Positions 52,081 through 62,500 of a stretch of DNA of 64,000 bases are shown here, piece after piece. The notes beneath the pieces are model-generated. The model was not told the DNA's origin. It worked only from the letters and a program-made list of their open reading frames with translations, and made no database searches. Made by a program: the position numbers and the translations under genes. Every line of letters starts with the position of its first letter. Positions within the stretch are counted from its first letter, which is position 1. The DNA comes from Cyanoderma ruficeps (lineage: Eukaryota > Chordata > Aves > Passeriformes > Timaliidae), in assembly GCA_008694505.1 (NCBI GenBank), contig VZDJ01000090.1, positions 6,999,521 to 7,063,520 of the forward strand. Direction: 5' to 3'.

Positions 52081-52109
52081 AGGGTGCTTCTTTTACTTAT
52101 TCTTAGTCA

Positions 52110-52270
52110 GACTAACATCAGCTTTCACTAAAGTAAAATCCTGTGATCCTCCTGTCACACTAGCAATAGAAACAGCTTCTTCCCCCACGTGTTTTGATGG
52201 GAGTACTGTGCACTGCGCACTAGTGTCAACTAAGGCTTCATATTTTTGTGGTTCTAATGTGCCAGGCTAG
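52110..52270 (-). pseudogene. Retroviral aspartic protease remnant
   Basis: Minus-strand translation reads ALVDTSAQCTVLPSKHVG, the region around the catalytic Asp of retropepsins. The family triad is Asp-Thr-Gly; here the third residue is Ser (AGT codon, DTS at 52219-52227), consistent with one G-to-A change. This stretch keeps more C on the + strand than its flanks and has the longest readable frame in the provirus, stopping shortly after ASVTGGSQDFTLVKADVSL. Confidence 0.85.
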
Positions 52271-53239
52271 TGAATCTATACACTTTAAAAAACACTGTTT
52301 TCTCTAGCCTCTACCGGGCTAGAGGCAGGGCCCCTCTAAGCCTGGTTATTTGTTTTTGGGTAACTGGAGCTACTTTTTTTTAGTGGAACTTTTTTTCTGA
52401 GTTTTTCTGTGTAACAATTCAGGCAGCTGTTGTGCTAGACTATGGGTAGATTTTCTATCTTTTTTTTTAATGTTTTTTCTACAATCATAGGAGGGATTAC
52501 AGCTTACTTTGTGGGATGTTTCTTTTTTCTTTCTTTGGGGAATGTCTGAGTTTAGAACTTTTGACTTGTACGGTTGAGATTTGGAGAAAGCTTTTTAAAA
52601 TTTTTTTAATTTTTTTAATTTTTGTTTTTGAGTGGTGATTTTTTCTATTTTGTTTTTTAATTTTTGCAGATGGGTTTTTACAGCGGTGATTTTGGCATGT
52701 CTTGGGCTATGCACAGCATTTGCACGTGCTCGAAGTTTTTTGTTATATTTAGCACGCTCTCCCTCATGTTATTTCGCTTTATTATTGCTAAAGTAGAAGA
52801 GTATTTTTGTGGTTTAAGTTGTATAAGTTTTTGCTACATTATGGGTGTACATGGTACTAAGTCTAGGTTTTTAGTGTTTAGGTTATCTGAGAAGACAATC
52901 TCCACTACTGCTATCTTTCTTAAGCGTTGAATTTCTCGTTTTATGGTCTTTCACTGGGTTTGCTGTATACAGAGATTGTCTGCACACAGATATCTTTGTG
53001 TCACATTTCTTAGAACTTGTTTTTAGAGACTGCAAGGGGTAGCTTTTTTCATTATTTCTTGGCTAATAATTGGATTATGTGACAGGGATCTTAAATGCCT
53101 TGCTTTAGTGCTGTTTAGAATTTTAGCTTCACTTGCAGCATTTTAAAGATGGACTAACTAACTAATTATAGGTTCATTTAGTTGTTGAGTGTAATCTTTT
53201 TTTAGGCTTTGAAGGTCCTTCAGGGAAAAGGACTTGGTA

Positions 53240-53740
53240 GTGGCTCTTGATTTTGTGCCAGCTGGTTGGGCTCTTAGTTTTGGGCTAGTTGGTTGGGCTT
53301 TTAATTTTGTGTTAGTTGATTGCACTCTTGACTTTGTGCAAGTTGGTTGCGCTCCTGATGTTGTGCCACTTGGTCGGGCTTTTGATTTTGTGTTAGTTTG
53401 GTTGTCTTCTGATTGGGTGTTAGTTGGTTCGGCGTCTGATTGGATGTTGGTAGGTTTGGCTTTTGTTCGGGTGTCAGTCGGTTGGGTTTTTGATTGGGTG
53501 TTGTCGGGAGGTATTGAGGGTTTTTCACCTGCATTATTGTCTACTGGTCGATCAGTTTTTTGTGTGCACTTTTTCGCTGGGGCGACCGCCAGTGTTTTAG
53601 ACTCACTGTCTGGTTTAGTTGTTGTTTTAGGCTTATTGTTTGGTTTAGCTGCTGACTTAGGCTTTTTATTTGGTATAGCTGTTGACTTAGGCTCCCTATC
53701 TGGTCTAGCTGCTGACTTAGACTCACTGGTTCAGTTGCTG
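53240..53740 (-). repeat. Two about 30-bp minisatellite tracts in gag-like region
   Basis: On the minus strand, 53260-53530 encodes variants of a 9-10 residue unit rich in N, Q, P, L and T (NQKPNQLTP type). The interval 53600-53735 encodes a different unit of ten residues (SLSQQLNQT type). Low-complexity spacers of this kind occur in the gag/pro part of some avian retroviral elements (inference). On the + strand the same bases make a long spurious open frame rich in V, L, G and F. Confidence 0.7.
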
Positions 53741-54686
53741 TTTGAGTGACTGGGGTAGTTGCTGATTTATTTTTTTGTTTTCTTGCTTTTATTTGCTGCT
53801 TTACTTTATTTAGCAGTGTGCGGTAAGCATATGTCAGGGCTCAGCTTATTGCAATAATTTTTTTGTCTTTGGAATTATCTTGGCACTTTTTTTTGAAGTT
53901 TTTTTTTTTTACTTTAGCTGGGTTTTGAATGTGTTAACATGGAAAGTTTTAGGCTATAGGATCAGAAAATTTCTTTAGGGTTTGGCTCATATTTTCTTAT
54001 TTTTCACACTACTCAGGATTTTTCACAGTTGGGTTTACTTTTGGGCTTACTTTTGGATTAGGGGTCTTATTAGCCCCTCTGGAAATTTTAGACCTCACTC
54101 TAGACAAGTTGCAGACTGTATCGAGGAAGCTCACTAGATGAAATATTAGGAAGATGGTATTTTTAACATTTAGGGGACACTGAACATTTTTCAAAAGTGA
54201 TGTAACTTATTTAAAAGATAAGAGGGACAGGAAAGACTGAAAAGTTTTAATTTTTATTTTTCGTTTAACGAAGTGGGTGCAATTATTCATAATTTTTTAA
54301 AACATGCTGCTGGAATTAGGATGTATGATAGGATGAAGAAGCCATAAACTAAACATACCTGGCACAAACTCTAGTACTTTCATAAACTTTCCATAAATTA
54401 TGATTACTGAGCCCAACAAACTAGCAATTTTAATTTGTGCACTTTTAGTGTAAAAGCTATGTGTTAGGGACAACATTAGAGCTAATTTTGGATAAGAAAA
54501 TAAACTTAGGGACTAGAAAGGTATTAAAACTTCAAAGAAACTTACGGAGCAGAAATACAGCAAGGACTCTATTCCAAGAGACATTAGGAACTTAAGGAGC
54601 AACATGGCTACTGACTACTTTATTTTTACACAAAGTACAACTAAAATGTAATCAATAATTAATACAAGCCTTTTCTACTTTTTTGA

Positions 54687-54704
54687 GCCCCACATTGGGC
54701 ACCA
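54687..54704 (-). other. Primer-binding site, tRNA-Lys type
   Basis: The minus strand reads TGGTGCCCAATGTGGGGC, very close to the Lys(1,2)-type primer-binding site of class II retroviruses. It lies 12 bases inside the right LTR, a slightly long spacer. It fixes the provirus orientation as right to left. Little G-to-A change is evident here. Confidence 0.8.
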
Positions 54705-54716
54705 ATAAAAACGAAT

Positions 54717-55380
54717 TGTCTTGGGACAATATTGGGAGGAAACCTCTGAATGGGGTTCTTTTGGAGAGTAAACCCAAACAGCTTTTTTCTTTCAGCTGGT
54801 CTGGGAAAAGAACTTCCTTAGAGAAAAGTGGAAAAAACTATTTATTTAACAAACTAACTGCCCACAAGCATAAGAAATGAATAATATAAAACAATAAAAC
54901 TTCTCCCCGCTACGTAGAGAGATGGCAAAACTGAGAGTTTTTGCCAGGAGTTAGCTCAGCTCCCTCAGTTTCTTATTAGTCTTAGTCTCTTCGGTGCTGG
55001 AAAATGCTGAGGTCCAGGCCCGGTGGGCCATGGGTGCAAGATTCCGGTGCTCCTCTGGGCTTTTTTAGTCTAGAGCAGATTTAAACAGTTTCAAGAAAAA
55101 GGAAAAAAAAAAAAAACAGTCTAGAAAGCTTTTTTGCTTTAGCTAGCTAGACTAACTAGAAGGAAAAAACCCTCTCTCTGGCTCCTGTGCGTGCATCCGA
55201 CAAATACACACAGTCCCAAGGAAGAAAGAAGATACAGAGGAGTGAAGACTGTTTTTTCAAAACAAACTTCGTGCTTCTTCTTTCCCTGCTCACTCTCAGA
55301 ACCAGTCTTAAAGGTACAGGACACACAGCACACACAGAACAGACGGTTGGGGATACAGGCATCATAGCCACCCTAGGACA
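54717..55380 (-). repeat. Proximal (viral 5') LTR, little changed
   Basis: In viral sense it starts TGTCCTAGG at 55380 and ends CAAGACA at 54717. It keeps the C-rich + strand sequence that the distal LTR has lost. A minus-strand AATAAA (54841-54846) lies about 125 bases from its end, in the expected R-region position. It is the best available reference for scoring edits in the other LTR. Confidence 0.9.
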
Positions 55381-55523
55381 CACTGCAGCACAGCAAACAT
55401 TGCACTCACAGCCCAACAACCTGAACCATCATTTGCAGCTCCTTTCTGCATTATTTAACAAAGCAGACAAGAGGAAAAGAGCTCTGAGTAATTAAGTGCT
55501 GTTTGGCAGGCACAGTAAATACA
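55381..55523. repeat. Right copy of 143-bp repeat flanking the provirus
   Basis: Directly follows the LTR end (GGACA) and ends GTAAATACA, after which the unique flank continues. Apart from a CA insertion and one C/T difference it equals 48225-48365. It shows no deamination pattern, so it is host flank and not part of the element. Confidence 0.9.
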
Positions 55524-55984
55524 TAGATCTCCATGAGGTTAATTTTAAATGGTGACTGAGAGTGCTTGGGTGCTCTGCACCCACTTCACACAGATACAGC
55601 ACAGCCCCAGGATCACCAGCAAGAAATGCAAATCATGGCTTCAGGTCGTTACTTTTCTCTGGTAAACCAAACCAACCCCCTGCTGCCCTGTCTGGTATAA
55701 ATGATTGAATTCCTCAGCAATAGGGGAACACCTCCTGCTTGGTGTGAACTGAGCACATGGTAACACTGCTTGCCCAGGGCTAGGTATGTCACTGCCGCTG
55801 TTCTATCCAGCCTCTTCACTCTGCCAAACATGGTGGAATGAATTTGACCAGGCTCCTGTCAAGCCCCCCAAAATGTCCATTTCACCTTCTTTCCCCCCAC
55901 ACCATAGTAAAAAGTAAAAAGACTGAACAATATTAACATAAAAGCATTAGCATTAACAGCAAAATCTTCTCATTTATACTCATG

Positions 55985-56590
55985 TCTGGCGTTACTCCAT
56001 CCCAGGTGCAGATTCCAGCATTTCAACTTCTTAAACTTCATCCTGTTAATCACAGTCCAATGCTCCAGTCTATCTAGATCCCTCTGCAAGTCTCCTGTTC
56101 CTGAAGAGAGAGAACAGCACCTCACCCTTTGGTATTGTTAGCAAACTTGCTAATTGTACATTTAACTCCTACATCCAGACCATTGATAAATATATTGAAC
56201 AGCACTGACCCTAGGATTGAACCCTGGGAACACTCCTGGTGCTGGTCTCCAGCAGATGTAGTCCCATTCACTACAATCCCCTGAGCTCTGCCCTTCAGCC
56301 AGTTCACCACCCAGCACACCATGAACCCATTTATCAGGGTGGGCAAATTGCCCAAAAGGATGTTGTGGAGGGCAGTACCAAAAGCCTTATTAAAATCCAG
56401 AAATATACACGCCACCTTCTCTTCAGCCCCCCTGCAAGTGCCATTTTCATAGAAGGAAATCAGCTTACTTAAATGGTGTATGTGTGCACTTGTTCTGCAC
56501 TTGTTGTGCCTGTTGATCTCATTATTTGAGTTAGATTTAAAAAACTCTGCAAAGTCAGATACATTCACTTGTATCACAACACTCAAATTC
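55985..56590 (-). mobile_element. CR1 LINE reverse-transcriptase remnant
   Basis: A 154-codon minus-strand frame (56122-56586) reads through the central CR1 polymerase. Recognisable pieces are FLDFNKAFGTALHNILLGNL, VVNWLKGRAQGIVVNGTTS, GSILGSVLFNIFINGLD and, at the catalytic centre, FANNTKG. The Asp pair of the active site is Asn-Asn and a family-conserved Asp in the DFNKAFG segment is Gly, so the enzyme would be dead although the frame is open. The copy is truncated at both ends; sequence to 55985 looks like the adjoining part of the same element. Confidence 0.85.
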
Positions 56591-56599
56591 TATGTAAAT

Positions 56600-59500
56600 G
56601 TTCAGTAAAATTAATAACATATTTCCATAATGTGCTGTATGAATACCTGGAAAGATAATGAACTCTTGTAACACTTTTGTGAGTTTACAGCATCAATGTA
56701 TTAATGAATTAAGCCTTTTGATCAAGTTAAAAGAAAGAGTAATGGGCTGATATATATTATTCTCCCGCTTGATTTGTTAAAAAATGGATTCGCCCTTCAG
56801 TCTGTTTTTTGGAAGACCATACCAAATAAACAAAGGGAATAATAATGCTGTGTGGGATGAGCAGAACTAAATACCAAAATATAAATGATTTTGCAGAGCC
56901 AAACACCCTGGGTAAAAAGGATGAGTCATGCAAAACAAACCTGAATTCCCATGCTGGGATTTTCCTTTGTCTCCTTTTGTCAACAAGGGTCTTAGCCATA
57001 ACAGAGAGCAGACTGCAGTGTGGTGCTGATACACTGGAACATCTGGAAATGAACTTGTAAGAGTAGTCTAATTCCAGATGGTCAGAGCACGGCACCAAGG
57101 ATTTAATCACAATTCTCCTGTTAACATAATTAAAAACTACAAAAAACACCAAGTACTGCAGAGAAAGCTGCCATCAGAAAACAGGTTATTTTCTAGTGTT
57201 AGGCCTCCCTTTCTGCTGAGACCAAGATCTTCCTGATAGAAAGCCTAATGCTGTTTGACACTCTTCTGGAGGAGAAGGAGTAAGACCATTATACCATGAT
57301 CAGGTACATTTCTGTATCCCAGCTAGCTTGCTCAGCATTTACTTGGGTGTTGATAGGTGTTGCTCTATGGTGCACCATGTACAGTACAATGCAGATAAAC
57401 CCCAAGGGTTCTTCACTCCTCACCCCTCATGTGATACTGTACTTTCTTGATTCTGCATGGACAGTGAAAAAAGCTGTTAGAAATTGAGATTGATAGAGGA
57501 TGGGAGAGGATAAGAAGGTGACCTCTGCCTCATTATAAGCATCAGCTTAGTGCAATGGCCATGGTCCCCCAGCTGTATGTTTGAAAGCCAGGGCCAGTCT
57601 GAAATAGAATAAGTCCTCACAGGGAGAAGGACAGATGAAGTATATACTCTACACCCATGTGCAGCCAACCTGACAGTAGGAAGAGAGCTGATGTTTTCTT
57701 TAAATGATGTATGAGCACACTGATGATGTAGGAACACTCAAATTAAAAACAAATCAAGAGGGAATATTCATCATGAGGTTTGCTAGAGAAACAGTTAATT
57801 GCCTGAAATCTTAAAAACTAAAGAGTGAATGTGTGGGCACAGGATAATAAACCTGAAGATAATCCCAAAAAATAATTACAACCACCTTTTTCTTAGGGTG
57901 CTGTCAGGCTGAAAGTACAGTGCAGAAACATCCATGTCATCTGCCAGGCTGCACCTAAGCAGAGGCCTTTAACTGATTCTTGCTTACTCCTTCAACTGAG
58001 GGAACAAATCCATTATTCTGTTTAGAGCATCATGCTCCAACAAGCTGTTCAAGCTGCAATTTGCATCTTGAATGCTGTGCAAGGCAAAAAAAAATGTCTG
58101 AGTCATGCCAGAGAATGTTTCACAGCAAAAAAAAAAAAAAAAAGAGGGGAAAGAATGGCTGTAAGAAAGAAACCTTCACAAAATAAGGGAATCTGGGGGA
58201 ATAAGCATCTACAGCAGGACTGAGATGTAATTAGCCCCATGAAAAATCCTCTTATGAGTCACCATGAACAGTACCTCTATGAACAGTCTTTATGGAAACA
58301 ATGCCCAGTGGTTAAAGTGCTAGCCAGGAACTTGAGAGGCTCCTGCTTGTCCATCCACCTTTCATGTGAGGGGAGCAGGGTCACTTATGTCACTTATGCC
58401 CTCATGATTCATTGCAGAATAGGATTGAAGGTCATTCTATAAACCTGAAGCAGTATGGTATTCTTAAAAGCCACACACAGAGATGCTAACACACATTGTC
58501 AAAGCAATACTTTCATTGTGCCCAGGCTGCTAATTAATCCAAGCACATACTTCAGCTAACACAGCTTGCCTGATTCCAGGATAGCTCAATCAACACTAAG
58601 ACTGTGCTTTGTTTCACATGTAATTTGGACATAGGAAACATGCCCGGTGTCTCTCTGAATCTCATCTCTCTTTTCCATGATAGAAATCATCACTGACATC
58701 ATGCACAAATAAATGTAATGACAACAATGTGGCTCTAAGATATTATGACAAGGAGAAGGCTGGGAGATCTCTCTAAATATGATAGATCAGATGAATCTCA
58801 GGGGGATTGTGCTGGCTCCACATTCTGGCATTTTGTGCTTGCCCAGAGTGCTGGTACCAAGGGCATCCTGCCTGGCTCCTCAGGGCTCTGCACAGGTCCC
58901 TCCAGAGCCAACCCAGCAGCATGGCAGCTTCCCAATCAGCACAGCCTCCACAAAGCACCAAACAGCACCAAGTTCCCATTCAGGTGACCATTGCTTACCT
59001 ATCAAAGATGGATTTTTCTGCCGGGAGTCAAAGCATGTTACAACTCATGTGGCCAGCAGACCTACCATGACTTTTGTTGCCAGCTCAGATACCACATGCA
59101 GATGGTGTCAATGAGCCAGTTGTGAAAAAGACTTGGCTGTCTACAGCCTTCTGGAAACTTGGTGAAGAAATAAGCTGCATCGGTGGTCTAGGCAAGCACC
59201 AACTTCTCCAGTCATTCTAGTAACAAATTTTCTAGAAAGGTTAGACTTTTGGTACAGACGGATGGAGCTAGGTTACTCTGCTGTCCCTAAGTTACTAGGG
59301 CTGGACTTCTCATCCATGGAATATTGACAGCTAACATTGACACCTGTTGACTGCAGGCAATACACATGGTACAAAGCACACCTTCCCCAGCTACCACTGC
59401 ACCCCTCCACTGCTGCAAGGAGGGAAAATGTTCTTGAAGGATCAAAGTGTGACTTGGACTAAAATGCTTTGTAGACACTGATGTAGGGAGTTGCCAGACA

Positions 59501-62500
59501 TATCACCTGTGACCAAATTTACAACAGCACTAAGACCCCAAAGACAGAGAAATCAGCTTGACAATTCACATTTTCAAAAGTAAAAAGCAGGTTGCTTTAA
59601 CCAAGATCAAGTTTTTCATGTGGAGGAGAGGTGCTTCAGCAAAATGAGCAATGCAGGCCAGAAGTGGAAAACTGGAAGGCAAATTCTTAGTAAATCAGGC
59701 AGTGGAAGGCTGGAAACTGGTTCTTAATCCTAACCACTGCTATCTGCTACATAGCCTGAACCAGACCACTAGCCCTGGGAACACCTGTAAAATTGAGTCC
59801 TGCAGGTGAAGATGCCTGAGAACCTTGTTGAGTTTTAAGGTTGGAGGCAACAACAACTAAACACGTGAGTTTGTGTCCAGCAGCAGAAATCATTCTGGAT
59901 TTTCATGGAAAGTTCATACACATACAGAAATCAGTATGTCTGACTGAAACAGCTGCTTGGTGGAGTTTGAAGTGATGTGCCAAGGCACTTAGCTGGGCAC
60001 TTGGACTTTGTGGTTCTTCTAACACACAGTAAAATTGCATGTGCATTTCCTATAGTGGCCCAAACAAAAGAGCCCAGACTCTGGGCTCCAAGCTCTTGAT
60101 ACTGTTCATTTAAAGAACATCAGTCTGGAAAGTCCCAAGTCAGGTGCTGAAGGTCAAGGCTAGATGTAACATGAAGATGTTGACATAAAGCTGCTTGATA
60201 CAGTAGCCAAGAAAATGTGAACTCTTTTTAGCTCCCTGCTCTCAAAACTTGCCTCCATAGATAGCTAGTGACGTGTGGGCATAGCCACTGTTTCAGTTAG
60301 CACAGCTTCTCACAGAGCTTAGGGAAACTTCTGAGTGGGGAGTACTGTGACCTAAGACCCTCGTGCTGGGACTGGCACTGGCTAGTGGATTAAGCTAAAT
60401 GCTCACACAAGCCAAGTGCTCCACAGCTAATGATTTCTCATTAAATCATACTCTTCTATGGAGGAGGCTGCTAGGTTTTTCTAAGGAGGTTTTTCTACTT
60501 TTAAACCACTGAGTGATTTAAAAGGGGTAACTTGATAATGACAATAATAAAGGCATGCGAACACAGTAAAGGCACTGCATTTTTATAAGGCCAAACTATA
60601 AAGATATTTATAGCAGTTAGTACCTTTATAATCTCCAAAGCATAACCACAAACAACCATGAAATTAATATGCTTAGGCAACTGCTGGGCTTAATCCAGTG
60701 CAAGTTGAAATCAATGGAGGGACAGGAGGGGCACTGGGCTGCATCCAGAAGTGAGCAAATGAAAAGCAGAGGACAGAGAGTGGTGTCCCAGACAGCATTC
60801 ATGCAGTAGGCTAAGAAAATAAGACCCTGGCAGAACTTGCACAGGAATTCTCAATGGAAAATCCTCAGTAAGGCAGAAATTGCCTCATTTTTGAGTTATT
60901 CTTGGCATATTTTTCAATACCAAATCTAAGGTCCCAAAACCATAACTAAGGCTTTCCACAGGGCTTAGTGGGTTCACCATGAGTCAGGTTTAGTATAGCA
61001 TCATTCCCTTCTTTGTGAATCCTGTTAAATTGTTTCCACTCTCTCACCACTGTATTTCCAGTAAAGGTGGGTTAGGCACACACTAAAGGAAGCAAAAAAC
61101 CAGAAATCTCAGTTGCCTGGATAGCCTCTGCAAACAGCTTAGATATTTTGACTCCTTGAGTGCTGAAGGCCTGTACTTGGGCTGTTTCAAACAGGATTGA
61201 ATAAGAGAAAAGCCTTCACAATTCTTTGTTTGCCACTGATTCTCAACGGAGCATGTCCCCTGAGGTTTCTCTATTTCCATGGACATTTTCAGTAGGTGTT
61301 GCATAAAGAACATCTACCCCTGGATCTCCTAAGGATGTCCAAAATACTTTTGTCTCTCTCTCTGCCTTGGTCCTTTTGTGCACTCCCTGCTTGTGACTAG
61401 CTGTGAGACACTCCATCTGCATATCTACATGCTTCTGACATGCTCTACTCCTGACTCTTTCCTGGATAATAAAAACTATCCCAGCTTGACAAACCAACTC
61501 TCAAGGAATCCAGCACGCTTTAGATCTGTGTCCACATGGGGACAGAAAACGAAGCTGATAACTTAAGGAAGTTCCCATGATTGTGACACATGCATGGAGC
61601 ATGAGTTCTTGCTTGACTTAGAGAACAGTGGGATGATGCACTCTCAGACACACATAGAGAGCAAGATCTCTTGTTCACTGTGACTTCAGCATCAGAGCAC
61701 CACTGCTTCTTTCACTCTTTGTCTGTCTTCCTCTAATAAATAAGTAACACCCAGGTAGACAATAAATGAGACACTCATTGCACAGGGAGAATCCAAGCAA
61801 CACGAAAATCTGTCAAAGGATGCTGATTTAATGAACATGATAATGATTAATATTATGTGTACAGAGGGAAATGGCCCAGCATAGTGGTCAAGTGCTGTGC
61901 AGATATGAAACAATTTGGTTGCCAACCGAGAAATATGGCAGATATATTAGCTGTAAGAGTTACATGCCTTCCGACATCATCTTAACATAAACTATTAATT
62001 TCCTATTCTTTCCTTCTAACCTGGTTAATAAGGCTGATAAAATATATATTAGGTAACATAAAATATGCACAACACTGCCTTTAACTGTGTGCTTGTCAGA
62101 GAAAACACACATTAAAAAAACAGCTTATGAAACTTTTCTAAAACACATTCATCTGGGCTCAAGCAATACCTATTACCATGCATAGATATTTCCCCCAAGA
62201 AAGTGCAACTAGTTATTCAATATTCTTATTAATGGTAACTATAGTAAAGCCCCATTTAACCTGGGGAAATATCTTTCTTTTTTAAAGATAAGGTTGAGTG
62301 TACTAGATATAACAGTATGCTGCGTGTAAATGGAGTGAAACCTGCAAAAGATGTAAGACATGGGCCAGAATTTATGGTGTGCACAAACTCAGTAAATTGT
62401 TGGTCTTGAACAATTATAAATGTTGGGTTTTTTTGATGATTGGAACTAGATGCCTGAGCTCTATTTTTACATAGGCTCACTGAAGGAGAAGAGCTGTTGA

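Larger units (their letters stand above)
48366..55380 (-). mobile_element. ERVK-like provirus, hypermutated, minus strand
   Basis: A 7.0-kb endogenous retrovirus with two LTRs of about 640-660 bases whose ends are TG/CA. In viral sense (right to left) the order is: LTR, primer-binding site, gag-like region with two repeat tracts, protease, reverse transcriptase, integrase, LTR. No env is recognisable, and the space between integrase and the distal LTR is too small for one. The Lys-type primer-binding site and the protease and polymerase motifs place it with class II (betaretrovirus-like) elements. All frames are broken by many stops. The window's + strand is strikingly T-rich and C-poor between about 48.4 and 54.0 kb, which corresponds to G-to-A change in viral sense. 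It is inert as a coding unit. Confidence 0.9.

Noticed and set aside
53234..53749. 171-codon + strand open frame
   Set aside because: It lies antisense to the gag repeats of the edited provirus. C-to-T change and repeats remove stops on this strand; the V/L/G/F-rich product is a by-product.
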